A program made the translations under genes and the position numbers. Shown here piece after piece: positions 19,341-30,512 of a stretch of DNA of 64,000 nt. Position 1 is the stretch's first letter. Each line of letters starts with the position of its first letter. This DNA is from Eleginops maclovinus (lineage: Eukaryota > Chordata > Actinopteri > Perciformes > Eleginopidae): assembly GCF_036324505.1 (NCBI RefSeq), contig NC_086350.1, forward strand, positions 24,747,257-24,811,256. The letters are read 5' to 3'. The notes beneath the pieces were generated by a model. The model searched no databases. It saw only the letters and a program-made list of their open reading frames with translations, and had not been told where the DNA came from.

Positions 19341-20456
19341 ATGACAAAGTCTCGAACAAGAATAATGACAGTAAAAAACAACGTGTTCATATTTCATATG
19401 AACCCGATTATTTTTGGTGCCAAAAAGGAACGGGCCAATAATAGCGCTCAACTAGAGGCCCTACTGCTCAACACATCAGAGAATGTCAGGAACCTTGGTG
19501 TAGATATAGACTCTAAACTGAATGTCAAAGGAAATCACAAGATCAGCATTTTACCACCTGATAAAACAAAGCCAGACTGAACGCCCTTTTAGTGGACTTG
19601 AATACTGTATTCTGGCTGCTGCCAGAGTCCTCACCAAAACTAGAAGAATCGACCACATCACCCCAGTTCTCAAAAATCTGCACTGGCTTCCTATGACACA
19701 AAGGATACCCTTCAAAATCATACTTTTAAACGTACAAATCACTTTATGGATTGGGACCAAAATACTCGACCCAGACCCATCCCATAATGCACATTTCCTC
19801 ATAAATGTAGTTTTAGTTTTGACTCCGTTTGGAAACAGAGTGCCGTAAATAAAGGGTTGTATGATGGGCAGTTACTCTTGTATTACATGTATGATGTTAG
19901 CGTAGCCACTGAAGTGCATTCTGACAGATCAGTAACACGATATCGAGCAGGGGTGTCCAAACTTTTGTCACTGAGGGCCACATGCAGAAAATATATGAAG
20001 GACTGGGCTCCTCACTAGAGGTGAGGTAAGCCTCATAAGTTAAGTTATAAGTTATCAAAATCAATCAAATGTAGGTAAATGAAGCTTGAAAATTGAAAAG
20101 GCTCTGAGAAAAACAGCCTATATAACAGCTCTCCGTAGGGTTTCATTTAGTCAGTTGGCAGCTCATTCCTTAAAAGAAACCTCAGATTGCTTATAATAAG
20201 GGGAAATAAGAAGGGTATTAAACTGACCAAAATACCAAAATACATGTCAGACATGATTCACTGTTACGATCCAGCCAGAGCTCTCAGAACGACGAGTAAA
20301 CCTGATGATCTGAGAGCTCTGGCTGGCTCGAACCATTCTTTTATCCCTCTTGTAAATTTTCTGTTTTGTTTTTAATTATTGTGTTAATGCCTATGTAAAC
20401 ACTTTGAATTGCCTTTGTGTCTTAAAATGTGCTATGCAAATAAACTAAAACATTTT
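19341..20456 (+). pseudogene. L2-type LINE fragment, interrupted
   Basis: The left part (19341-19765) encodes the end of an L2 reverse transcriptase protein with internal deletion and frameshift: NVRNLGVDIDSKLNV, then RVLTKTRRIDHITPVLKNLHWLP. The right part (20236-20456) has SDMIHCYDPARALR and a 3' end of L2 type (AAAATGTGCTATGCAAATAA). The two parts are separated by the 470-bp insertion at 19766-20235. The same protein region is present at 39704-40384. Confidence 0.8.
19766..20235. repeat. Inserted copy of a ska1-intron segment
   Basis: The L2 fragment is interrupted between two identical 11-bp repeats, GACCAAAATAC (19755-19765 and 20225-20235). Of the insert, 19771-20218 equals 21829-22276 with about two base changes and no indel. 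It holds the left half of a hAT-type MITE (CAGGGGTGTCCAAACTTTTG from 19949) plus its left flank. Confidence 0.85.
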
Positions 20457-21281
20457 AGATTGAATTTTACTTGATTTTTGAATACATTCTCTGGTTTTTA
20501 GAGCTCCTTTGGTCTTGTCCTAGTTATTGAACTGTCTTTTAGTCATTACCAAAATAAAAAAAGACAAAGTGTGAGGCATGTTTGAATAACTCCAGCCCAT
20601 GGTTGTGGATGAGCCTCCCAGGAGTACTGAGCTGTATAAATTGCATTTATTATTTTGTTCTTGTTTTTTGAAGTATGAAAAGTGCTGTAAATAAAGTTTT
20701 GATTTGATTGTTAAACAGTGCAGCGGTGTTCATTAAGGATTCAAATGTATAAATTGTGAACATACAGAAACAGTCAGAAATGTGTATTTACATCGTGTTA
20801 CTGCAACTTAAAATGTTTAAGGAAATTTGTTCCCTAATATGAAATACATAGCAACCACAGTTATGAGTAGATTGATTTAATTGGGCTTACTTTATTCAGT
20901 AAATTCCATGATTACATTTTTATTAAGCTTGGAGAAATTCAACTTTTGAGTTAAAATAATTAAAAGACTTAAGTTCAATTAACTCAACCTGATTGGTACA
21001 ATTAACGTTTTTACCATAGTCAAAAAAATAAAATTCAAAAATTCAAAGCTCCAATTGTTTCAGTTGAACTCACTCATCAGGTTTAAACCCTTAAGCTTAG
21101 ACATTTCATTTTCCAGCAAATCTTTTCAGTCGATACGTTCTAGCAAATATAAAAAACATTTAGTATTAATTAATTCTGGAAGAACTTATATCTAATCTAT
21201 ATTCATTCAACACTGTTTCTTATTATCCAGCATTTCCACAGAATGATCAGATACTGATTTTTATTATTTTAAGCAACCATT
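20457..21281. other. AT-rich non-coding sequence beyond ska1 3' end
   Basis: Near 20625-20710 a LINE-like 3' end (GCTGTAAATAAAGTTTTGAT) is present. Around 20740-20900 there is weak similarity to 16240-16420 (TGTATTTACAT ... GTTATTGCAACTTAAAA). Nothing coding is seen. Confidence 0.4.
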
Positions 21282-21287
21282 TTTATT
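21282..21287 (-). terminator. Candidate ska1 polyadenylation signal
   Basis: The minus strand reads AATAAA here, about 145 bases past the ska1 stop codon; a second AATAAA lies at 21260-21265. Which one is used cannot be told. Confidence 0.4.
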
Positions 21288-21431
21288 CTGGTTGCCTGAA
21301 ACACAAAATGTTGTTTACAAATGTAACAGTATAATACAAAACATAGAAGAAAGAAAGATATTATCACTTATACCACAACAACATACATACATGCACAGGT
21401 TCCTGTATGTTATAAGCAAAGTGTGAATCGA

Positions 21432-21580
21432 TCATAACAGCATGTAGCGGATGTGGCCGCCCCCCCGCAGCTCTCGGATACGATGGCAGTGTCGCAGCAT
21501 GTTCAGAATCCCCTGGAAGCGTTTGTCCACCTTGATCTGAGCAAACTCTCGGATGTCCTCCTCCACCACGAAATAGTGAC
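21432..21580 (-). CDS. ska1: ska1 coding exon 6 (last)
   Basis: It encodes residues 197-245: GHYFVVEEDIREFAQIKV, then the recognition helix and basic end of the microtubule-binding domain, and a TGA stop at 21432. The acceptor is a pyrimidine stretch with CAG at 21583-21581; the first codon is split 1+2 with exon 5. Confidence 0.93.
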
Positions 21581-24500
21581 CTGAGAGACATTTCACACAC
21601 AGCCAGAGAGTGTGTTAAAAATGGCTACATTTGTGCAAATATATATATATATTTTAAACAACCTCATCCTTCAAAAGATGACTTACATTTGACAGGGACT
21701 ACCTTTTCTGAAAAAATCTAATAATTCTTAAACAGGACCAAATAAAAAAAAGGTTTTTATAAATCCCCCAACCCGTTAGCTTACTGTTTCCTAACAGCAG
21801 CCGGTGCTTGAAAGTGGTAAAGCACTCACCAGACCCATCCCATAATGCACATTTCCTCATAAATGTAGTTTTAGTTTTGACTCCGTTTGGAAACAGAGTG
21901 CCGTAAATAAAGGGTTGTATGATGGGCAGTTACTCTTGTATTACATGTATGATGTTAGCGTAGCCACTGAAGTGCATTCTGACAGATCAGTAACACGATA
22001 TCGAGCAGGGGTGTCCAAACTTTTGTCACTGAGGGCCACATGCAGAAAATATATGAAGGACTGGGCTCCTCACTAGAGGTGAGGTAAGCCTCATAAGTTA
22101 AGTTATAAGTTATCAAAATCAATCAAATGTAGGTAAATGACGCTTGATAATTGAAAAGGCTCTGAGAAAAACAGCCTATATAACAGCTCTCCGTAGGGTT
22201 TCATTTAGTCAGTTGGCAGCTCATTCCTTAAAAGAAACCTCAGATTGCTTATAATAAGGGGAAATAAGAAGGGTATATTTCAAGCTTGTTATGCAAATAA
22301 GTTATTGGGCTTTTTTATTTTTAAAGGACTCCTATTATGCTCTTTTATGGCATATATTACAGGTCTCTAATATATATATAAAAACATGTCTCTGTGGAGT
22401 TTTGCTCAAAATACCAAACAGATCATTGATATTAGCATGTCCGCTATCCCTCTGTTTCAGCCCCGTTTTTGAAAGTGATGATTCTGTGACTGTCGCTTTA
22501 AATTTGAGCTGAAGCTGGCCACGCCCCTTTGGAGCGTCATGATCTCTGTCTGAAGACAAAAAGTTTCTACCGGAGAAACTCAGTGTTTACCACTAGAACA
22601 GAGACATTATGTATTATATTAACAACTACTCTAAGTCCCTCCTGCAGACATCCTGCTGAACACACAGACACACACAGGTGCTGTGGAGGGGATTCAGCTC
22701 TCCGACTGTAAATGGGGAACGATAGGTTGGGACGTGTCACATGGGCGGGACGTTGCCAGGAGTTCAATGTAAAGCCAGCCCACATTTCCGATATTATGTC
22801 ATATCGGCAGCAAATCTGGATCAGCTCGTTTGTACCCCCGTTTTTAGAGATTTGGGTAAGAAGGAAAAGAGAGAGGGTTGTATTTTCTGACACTTTGTGA
22901 GTCTCCTTACACACCGGGGACACATATTTATGTATAAGACAGCAAAAAGTGCATTTTGCGTAATTGCTTTAAAATCAACTAAGATTTGTTAGAAAATATT
23001 TTCAACTTTAATTGACTGAATTGATCGGGCTTATTAACACATGAACACTGTGTCATTTATGTTTACATAAACATATTTAACTCAAAGACAATAAATACAA
23101 AAATAATAAAACCAGAGAAACTGATAATGCTGAAGTGTTCTCTTAATTTTTCCCAGAGCTGTATATGTGCCCGCGTTCTACTCTCACCATGAGCTGTTGT
23201 TGCTCCGCCTCAGCCTCTGACGTATGTGTCTCTTGGTGCTCTGTGCTGGCCATGTTAAAAGTTGGTACCTGATTTAAACCATTTTTCGGGCCGAGTAGAG
23301 ACACATAAAACTGTTTGCAATCAGGAGCATCGTCTCTGAACTGTTCCTGGATCTGCCTCAGTGGAAAAGCTCTCTCTGTGTGAGGCCTACCTTTGGTCTC
23401 TTTGGTCTGCTGCTCTTTGAAGCGCTGGTACAGCTTGCGTGTGTTGTTGTTGAAAGTTTTCAACTGATGGAAGATCTTGTACTTGGCAGTCACAGCTGTG
23501 TTGATGCTCTGCAGCGCAGCATTCAGCTGATCGTAGGACACCCGTCCTCTCATGTACCTGAGGGGGACACAAAATGTTCTCTTTAACATGCTGTATTCAC
23601 ATGGGGCCCCGTCATCATGAAGAGACAAAGATAAACGAGCATGCTGAAAACCGCTGTGATCCGTGGTATTAAAGGTCTCCTATAATCCTATATTTGAACA
23701 ATATATTGTAGGGCAATGAAAACACACAGAGGTGCTGCGCAGGGGATTCAGCTCGTGACTGTATATTGCGGACGATAGGTTGGGACATGTCACGTTGCCA
23801 GGAGTTCAATGTAAAACCAGCCCACATTTTGGTTATGAGGTCATATAATAAATTAAAATGTAGCAATTACAGTTTTAGTTGGATGTACGATCCATATTTG
23901 TTTAGTCTGGCGAATGAAGAATGTTGATTATTCATTTTGAACTGGTTAAAACCTCGTATTGTAGTAGAGATCTTCAGAATTGGTGGGACAACCGCTCGGT
24001 CAACTCGTGGCTGCAGCAAATGTCTCGTCAATTCTCCGGCCGTTAACTTAATAATAAACCTTCAGTGTTTGCCATCAAAGTTCCAGCTATCCCCATCTCT
24101 CTGGGTTTCATCGCCATTGCTTCAGAAGTTTCCACCACAGTAATGGTATCAGGGTTTTGTCTAAACTGGGTAACATCGATGGTGCCCTCATACCAAAATG
24201 CAGATTTACCCCTTAAAATGTTAAGTGATGCCAGAAAACAATATTTCTGTTCGTCACAAATAGTGTAATTACTCCAAAATGATGAAAATCATGTCTAATA
24301 GACCAGCAGACACTCATGATCAGAATGGAGGGGCCTGCCAGTCAGGCATTCAACTTTGATAGGGCTGGGGCTCGTTGGGGCCGTCTTAGAAACAGGAACA
24401 TACTGGTTTAGAACAGATAGAGAACTGTGACAGATGTAAGTAGGGCTTTTAGGGTTCAGTTTAAGTAAACATTATAATATGCAATAGAGTAGGTGTTTCC

Positions 24501-27500
24501 GGTTTTGTTCCTGGTCTCAAATACCTTATTTTGAATGTTAATGTTGAATGATTTGAACTGATATAATGTAGAAAAAATGTCAGTGGCTAATATTTCTCTG
24601 AGGAGGAAGTGTACACATTTGTTGAGTATAGAAGAATCTTTGTTGGTGATGACAGAATATCACTTAATAAATATTGCAAACAGATCTTGGAATGTTTTAC
24701 TGTCTAACCTTGCTGTATCACATTTTAAGAACAATACAAATATAAAATGTCCCCCTCAGGTAGCCCCAGAAAGACTGTATAAAGATTGTAATGTATATAC
24801 ATGTAAACAGGCAGGTAGCATTGGGGCGAAACTCTCGTTTTTATGTTTTTAACTGTCAGACATAGGGTGGTGCACGCTTGAGCTCTGGAAATGAGGTTGC
24901 ATTTAACCACTTCCTGTTCTCTCATCTCGAAGTCAACGATTCTTAGCACGTGTTTTTGGTTGCAGGCCTAAAATGAAGTCTGTGGTAAACATAAGCTCAA
25001 GAGATTTTCATGTTTTGTTCTACAACATGAAATACGCCAGTCACTACACCACTGGTTAATGTCCGAGTCTTCTTTGGGCCTTAAAAAAAGCGGTTGCTAA
25101 CAAGTGGCTAAATGGGACCACTAGCCGCCTTTAGCTTAGCGGTGTTGACGGGAAGTCATGTGACCGTGAAGTAGGTTATTGCTGTATATTAGTTTTTAGC
25201 TTTCAATTGCATTTACGCTTCAACCATATACACTCACCGGACACTTTATTAGGGAATCCTTGCTAGTACCGGGTTGGACCCCCTTTTGCCTTCAGAGCTG
25301 CCTTAATTCTTTGTGGCATTGACTCAACAAGGTGCTGGAAACATTCCTCAGAGGTTTTGGTCCATATTGACATGATAGCCTCACACAGTTGCTGCAGATT
25401 TGTCGGCTGCACATCCATGAGGTAACATTTTTCCAGTCTTCTATGGTCCAATTTTGGAGAGCCTGTGCAGTCTCTGAAATACTATGCCCAGCCCATCCGG
25501 CACTAACAAACATGCCATGTTCAGTCACCCAAATCACCATTCTTCCCCATTCTGATGCTCTGTTTGAACTTCACCAGGTCCTCTTGACCATGCCTACATG
25601 CCTTAATGCAATGAGTTGCTGCCTTGTGACTGGCGGATTACATATTTGCATGAATGAGCAGTTGAACAGGTGAACCTAATAAAGTGGCCAGTGAGTGTCA
25701 ACTTGTGGAGATCATCCAGCTGAACAAAAAAAAACATATAAAAAATCCAGAATTCAATGGAAAACTCCCGTTGGCTTTTCGTCAAGGGAGCGCAGTGGGA
25801 TGCTAACTTCCATGTCAGCCTACAAAAATATGTCATCACTGCACCACTCTATTCTCTCTTTATTTGTGGACGAACTGGTTGTATTTACAAATTTAAAAGG
25901 CTCCATTTGGTTAATAAAAATAATAACTGTGCAGTGTAATTCCAGAAATGTTGACATTAAGGTTAAACATTATTCCTTCTGGACCCTTTTTGGAGAATAC
26001 TCAGTACAGTAGTAAGCCAGATGTTATATTCTCACAAAAACCAATCCTCATCAAGTCTTATTCACATCACTTGAATGCCTAGCAGGTTTACGCGGCAAAA
26101 TGATAAAAAAGTCATTGTAGCAAATGGTTGCTTTCTAAAAGCCAGATTAACAATATATATATTATTTTCAGATCATGTTGGACATTACTTACTGAGGGAT
26201 GCTCTCAAACTCTGGCATAGTGATGACATCCATCTTTTTGATGCACTTCTTGTTGCTTGTCTTGACTGGCTCCTGCTGTGCTGGCTGAACAGCTTCATCC
26301 TGCTCCAGAGCAGCTTCCCCCCCACTGTGACAGGACAGGAACACAAGTCAGGCTGTTTCCAGAGTAGACAACAAAGATGCTGCTCTGTTACACTAAATGT
26401 ATCCTTATGTAACAGGTTATTGACTTTATTTACTGAAGACTTACTTTCTCTTGTGATTTTAATGCTATTTCTAAAAGTTGTTGTACCTTTATTTTACGCA
26501 AACAAAAGTCTTTGATATCTTGGTATGTTCTGGAAAGAAATGACTATATTTATTAGGGATGGATGGGAATGATTATTTGAATATTAGAAATGGTTCAGGT
26601 ATTCGATTATGAGTTATGAATATTTGTTTTTATGGGAGGGGTGCCTATGATGATACATATCACCAAGTTGAGTCATTGAATGTATATGACTATATTTAAT
26701 TAAAGATATCGTAAGTAGAGAAAGAAACATGACTTTTCTGTGTCACGTAGGGGTAGGGGTCATGAACATCACCATGGCGTCAAAACGGAGTAATGTGTGG
26801 AAACATTTGGACCGGGTTGGTGAGAGCGGTGTAGAGTGCAAACTATGCAAAGTTAAACTTGTGTATCATAAGTCAACTAGCTCAATACATAACCACATTC
26901 AATCAAAACATAAAGCCGAGTTTTATATTCAAAATACAACAGCTAGAGTTGTACTGAAGAGCATGTATATTTCCTCACTTTGCCGGGCCTCTCTTGGGCA
27001 TGTGAGCCGGTACGTTGTCCTTCATGTGCTGAACATCCCCCAAATTCTCCTTGAATGACTCCTCGAGTTCCTGAAACAAAATAAACCATTATTAAGTCGG
27101 ACTGAGGTCATTGGAAAAAAAAAAAAAAAGGTTAAATGCTGTATATAACAATTTAATCATCATGTAAATATTAATACCATAGTATGTACAGTGGCAAGAA
27201 AAAGTATTAGCATTTATGCATACAATTGTTCCAACATATGTTCTGATCTTCACCTAAGTATGAACAAACACAATCTGTTTTAACCTAAGCACAGACACTA
27301 TTGTTTTGTTCTTGTCTATATTTAAAGACCCCAACAGATGCCAGGACTACTGAATGGCAGAGCCGTTGGAACAGTCTTGGCAGCCAAACATTCCCAGTGG
27401 ATGGCGAGCGGCATTTACCCCAGACGAATGTCTCGCTACTCGCTACGACCAACCTTGGGCTGTCTGGAAAACAATAAACCACCTGCAAGTTGGCGAAGGA

Positions 27501-28819
27501 CGTTACAAGGACTCCATGAAGAAATGAAAAACAACAACTTCCGATGCATGTGTGTGTGGCAAATCACAAACAATGGAGCACATCATGAGATGCAGCAAAG
27601 TCCCACAATGCACCGGAGATGACATGGACGAACCAAATGCCGTTGCACTTGCAACCACTGGGAAGACGTGATATAGATGATGGCTGGATATGAGGAAGAA
27701 AAAGCTTAAGCACATTGTGTTTGTCTGTACTCCTGACTGAAGATGTGAAGATCAGACCACTTTTAATAAATAATTCATGCATGAATTCAGGAAAAAAAGG
27801 TTCACATACTTTTTATTGTCATTACAGTTACCTTAACTTTTAGGTCATATAAATATTTTATTCTATACTACCTTTTGTTGGATATTTTACTCACATGTTC
27901 ATATACATATTTTTTATTTGTTTGATCTTTTTTTGCACAGTATACTTTAACTTCTTAGATAAGAACATGAATGTCACATTTTTTTTACGTATCTTTTATT
28001 AAATAACATATTCTCAATGTGATTTTACGTAATCTTTGTTACAAGTCTTGAATAACAACAAATAAGACATCCTGTTCACTTGTGCAGATCTTCCTAATAC
28101 TAATACAACAGTGTATATAATATTGAAAGTAACATTTGGCACCTCGTTTTTATATAAATTTTTTATTGTTTGAAGGACATTTTACTTATGTTTATTTAAA
28201 TACCTTGAATTTATATTTATTAATTTCTTAATATACTTTTTTTTTTTATTTATCTTGTATTTATTTCATTCTAATTTGTAGTAATTGTCACAAAACCCAA
28301 TGAAATGTAACAAATATATAAATCAGAAACACAATAAGGACAGTCTAGTGTTTAATACACTTATATAATACATTATACTAAGATCTGAAATGCAATATAT
28401 GTTTAAATATTATGCAGTTATGTCTTGTTATTTAATGTGCAGTGCCCATTCTTAAATAAATTGAATACAACAGAAACAGCAGTATTGGCTGATAAATGGA
28501 TGAAACTGGCAGCAGCGTTACCTTCAGATGGTTCAGTTGCTCTCTCTGCAGAGCAACACATTTCTCAAACTGGTCCAGAAGTCTCCCCACAACAGACAGT
28601 TCTTGTCCAAGCTTCCTTAACTTATTCTGAGGCAATTCTAAAAGTGTAAAAAAAAAAAAAAGAAGACTCAATGGCACTTTTTATAACACATTACTTCAGC
28701 TGTGGACAAAAACACAGAAACACCATCAGCAGCATACCGACAGCTGCCAGGTCCAGCACGCTGCGGAGTGAGGAGATCCTGTCATGGATGTGGAGGCTGA
28801 CGTCCTCCAGATCACACAT
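21432..28819 (-). CDS. ska1: Spindle and kinetochore-associated protein 1 (whole gene, six coding exons)
   Basis: Joining 28819-28738, 28637-28522, 27070-26979, 26324-26193, 23557-23391 and 21580-21432 gives 245 residues with consistent phases (human SKA1 has 255). Ska1 with Ska2 and Ska3 forms the Ska complex, which holds kinetochores to microtubules in mitosis. The N-terminal part (about residues 1-85) is helical and pairs with the partners; the C-terminal part (about 125-245) is the winged-helix microtubule-binding domain, with SIPQYMRGRVSYDQL, RKLYQRFKE and VDKRFQGILNMLRHC followed by RGGGHIRYM, highly typical of Ska1. All splice sites are GT-AG. Introns carry a Tc1-like element, two hAT pieces, MITEs and a 448-bp segment also found downstream. 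Identification rests on recall of the vertebrate family and is strong. Confidence 0.93.
21829..22276. repeat. Segment in ska1 intron duplicated at 19771-20218
   Basis: The copy spacing is a constant 2058 bp over the whole 448 bases. Here the segment continues to the right into the rest of the MITE, whereas the other copy is cut, so this one looks like the source. Confidence 0.85.
22007..23085. mobile_element. hAT-type MITE (CAGGGGTGTCC family) split by another MITE
   Basis: The left end CAGGGGTGTCCAAAC starts at about 22007. After 22317 the sequence is interrupted; it resumes near 22977 with ATCAACTAAGATTTGTTAG, which matches the interior of the complete relative at 55658-56105. The right end is decayed. 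Confidence 0.65.
22318..22977. mobile_element. MITE inserted in a MITE, ska1 intron 6
   Basis: It begins TTTAAAGGACTCCTATTATGC and ends, as reverse complement, TTTAAAGCAATTACGC, a weak terminal inverted repeat. The interior has CCACGCCCCTTTGG and GACGTTGCCAGGAGTTCAATG. Partial copies of the same family are at 23672-23850 and about 33761-33812. An open frame across it has no recognised domain. Confidence 0.6.
23391..23557 (-). CDS. ska1: ska1 coding exon 5
   Basis: It encodes Q141 (split codon) to the first base of codon 197: YMRGRVSYDQLNAAL ... KLYQRFKEQQTKETK, the first half of the microtubule-binding domain. The acceptor is CCCCCTCAG and the donor GTAGGC. Confidence 0.93.
23672..23850. mobile_element. 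Deleted copy of the 22318-22977 MITE
   Basis: It shares AAAGGTCTCCTATAATCC at the left and GACGATAGGTTGGGAC, GTTGCCAGGAGTTCAATG further in, but lacks most of the middle. Confidence 0.6.
23851..25228. other. ska1: ska1 intron 5 sequence, unassigned
   Basis: This intronic stretch holds no exon or clear repeat. Near 24840-25170 some sequence has the look of a dispersed fish repeat, but it was not identified. Confidence 0.4.
25229..25698 (-). mobile_element. Tc1-like element, internally deleted
   Basis: The ends are ACACTCACCGGACACTTTAT and, at the right, AAAGTGGCCAGTGAGTGT, an inverted pair of about 25 bases. The interior has two broken pieces of a Tc1-type transposase on the minus strand (for example a start MGKNGDLG-like region near 25540 and SISETAQALQNW near 25470). 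About two thirds of a full element is missing. The left flank is TA as expected for Tc1 insertion. Confidence 0.72.
25699..26192. other. ska1: ska1 intron 5 sequence, unassigned
   Basis: Nothing recognised. Confidence 0.4.
26193..26324 (-). CDS. ska1: ska1 coding exon 4
   Basis: It encodes residues 97-140 and two bases of codon 141: an acidic, glutamine-rich linker (ALEQDEAVQPAQQEPV) followed by KKMDVITMPEFESIP, which leads into the microtubule-binding domain. The acceptor is CTGTCACAG and the donor GTAAGT. Confidence 0.92.
26554..26950 (+). pseudogene. hAT transposon 5' fragment with BED finger, ska1 intron 4
   Basis: The reading frame from 26774 starts MASKRSNVWKHLDRVG and has a BED finger CKLCKVKL ... 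HNHIQSKH. About 220 bases of 5' non-coding DNA precede it. It stops at about 26950 next to ska1 exon 3, with the catalytic domain missing. Confidence 0.7.
26979..27070 (-). CDS. ska1: ska1 coding exon 3
   Basis: It encodes residues 67-96 and two bases of codon 97: ELEESFKENLGDVQHMKDNV, the end of the coiled-coil part, then PAHMPK. The acceptor is TTTGTTTCAG and the donor GTGAGG. Confidence 0.93.
27186..27828. mobile_element. Tc1-like non-autonomous element with LINE-like filler
   Basis: The left end TACAGTGGCAAGAAAAAGTA and the right end, whose reverse complement is TGTAATGACAATAAAAAGTA, form a terminal inverted repeat of a type common in fish Tc1 elements. The inner part (27320-27710) has weak coding character but many stops, perhaps a captured fragment. 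It lies in ska1 intron 3. Confidence 0.55.
27829..28521. other. ska1: AT-rich ska1 intron 3 sequence
   Basis: Very AT-rich, with no repeat or RNA gene recognised. Confidence 0.45.
28522..28637 (-). CDS. ska1: ska1 coding exon 2
   Basis: It encodes residues 28-66: LPQNKLRKLGQELSVVGRLL, then DQFEKCVALQREQLNHLK, part of the helical bundle that binds Ska2 and Ska3. The acceptor is preceded by a poly-T run and ends TTTTAG; the donor is GTAACG. Confidence 0.92.
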
Positions 28820-28823
28820 GTTG
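28738..28823 (-). CDS. ska1: ska1 coding exon 1 with start codon
   Basis: The acceptor TCTTTCTTCCAG precedes CAACATG; the ATG at 28819 starts MCDLEDVSLHIHDRISSLRS, similar in pattern to the vertebrate Ska1 N-terminus. The donor is GTATGC at 28737. Confidence 0.92.
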
Positions 28824-29776
28824 CTGGAAGAAAGACACATTCAGTTCTTCAAAAGATTACAATTTTCAGTACAGATATACATTTCCAAGGTACAGTTCAT
28901 TGATAAAATTATTAGGAACGAACATATTTTGTACCTATATTTTATGTGATACTATGAAACTGTACAATAAATAGGCTTGTGAAATAACAGATTGCATGTA
29001 ATGGGATTACCTTATTAGGATCCAAAAGAAAGGTAATGTATTCTCATCGACCTACATGACATATCACCTGATTTGATTTGTAAATGACACTATTTGTTGT
29101 CAAATAATTGGAATAGGTATTTTCACTGTCCACAATTTCTTCGTGGCTTTCAATTACTTTCATTCTTTTTCATGAAATGTTTTTGTATTTTTTAATACAG
29201 TAAGTGGACACCTCATTTGTTGTGATGTAATGGCTCCTTCGTTGCTTTTGAAGTAATATAATATTATTGTTGATATTATGATACTTGGATTAGGTTACTG
29301 ATTACATGTTTTTAGTAGTAGTAATATTAGTAGTTATAGTGATATATTTTTGAGGTTATTCTCCCTACCCTGACTCATGTCACTTTTGATTGTCTCCTCT
29401 ATACAAAACATCTGTGTAAAAGAGAAAACTCTGAAAGTCTGTTAAACTGTTTTGTTTTACTCAGTAACACAGTAAAACGTAGTACGAGTCACAAAACTTC
29501 AGTAAATCTCCCGTTATGAAGAATACAACTAAGTTTCCAAGGGTTGACAAATATTTTAATTCAGGTTTCCATTTACTGGGATGTTGAGTTTGTCTCTAAC
29601 GTAACTTATCATCAGCCTGCTGTTTATCTGGTCAATGTAGGGAGCTAACAGCTAACAGCTTATTCTTAACGTTAGCTATCAGTTAACAACAGACACCATT
29701 ACCATGTCAGACACTTAAACAACATTGTCTGTGTGTGTAAGTGACACTTAAACTGTGTTTCATGAATATAACTTAC
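28824..29776. other. ska1: ska1 intron 1 (5' UTR intron)
   Basis: AT-rich intronic sequence with no recognised element. Confidence 0.55.
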
Positions 29777-29880
29777 ACAGTTTGTTTCCAGGCTGAAAGA
29801 AGCTTCTTCTTCCCGGTTCCAAAGCTGTTTGAAAATTCTTCTTCTTCGTTTGATTTCAGGCAGATTTGCCGGCTGACGGC
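29777..29880 (-). other. ska1: ska1 5' UTR exon, left edge by donor site, right edge estimated
   Basis: On the minus strand the exon ends AAACTGT|GTAAGTTAT, a strong donor. The transcription start is estimated from the loss of AT-rich sequence and was not seen directly. Confidence 0.55.
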
Positions 29881-29904
29881 GTAGTGCTGCCCTCCAGTGT
29901 TAGA

Positions 29905-29912
29905 GGCGGGAA
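29905..29912 (-). promoter_or_regulatory. ska1: E2F-like site in ska1 promoter
   Basis: The minus strand reads TTCCCGCC, an E2F consensus-type site, about 25 bases upstream of the estimated exon. It fits a gene used in G2/M, but a single short match proves little. Confidence 0.35.
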
Positions 29913-29991
29913 GCTGCTGTCATAAGGTTCAACCATAGACTGCACTGTATGAAGGGTTCATTCGCTGAGTGTCTGCAACGCGTGTAGTTTC

Positions 29992-30512
29992 ACAGAGGTG
30001 GGAGTGTTGAATAAAAGAAGCACCAGAGTGTGTGACAAGTAAAAGCCATGCATTTAAAATGTTACTCAAGTAAAAGTAGAAAAGTATTAGCATCAAAATC
30101 TACTTACAGTAACAAAAGTAAAAGTAGTCATTTTTGCAGATTTGTCCATTTCAGAATATGATATGTTTTGATTATAATGATTGATGCATTAAAGTGTTAT
30201 CAAAGATGGTAAAGGTGCAGCTAGTTTTAATGACTTTTACTTTTACTGCAGGGTAGATTGTGAATATACTCCAGGTGGAAGTTAAGTCTGAGTATTAATT
30301 ATATTTCCATGTCATTGATCTAAAACTATAAAGTAACTAAAGGTATAAAATACATTTAGTGGAGTCAAAGTACACCATTTACCTCTGAATTGAAGTGGAG
30401 TAAAAGTAAAAAGTAGCATAAAATTGAAATACTCAAGTAAAATCCAAGTATTTAAACATATACTTAAATACAGTACTGGAGTAATTATATATTAGTTAAT
30501 TGACACCTCTGT
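29992..30512. mobile_element. Complete hAT-like MITE (ACAGAGGTG family)
   Basis: The ends ACAGAGGTG and CACCTCTGT are perfect inverted repeats. The interior is rich in ACTTTTACT/AAGTAAAAG motifs, typical of a very common fish MITE (TACTCAAGTAAAATCCAAGT near 30430). Confidence 0.8.

Noticed and set aside
21364..21600. 78-codon minus ORF over the last ska1 exon
   Set aside because: It is a wrong-frame shadow; the true frame is the spliced one ending at 21432.
22567..22923. 118-codon minus ORF
   Set aside because: It lies within a MITE that has other copies in the window and shows no domain.
26075..26515. 146-codon plus ORF
   Set aside because: It is antisense to ska1 exon 4 and has no domain.
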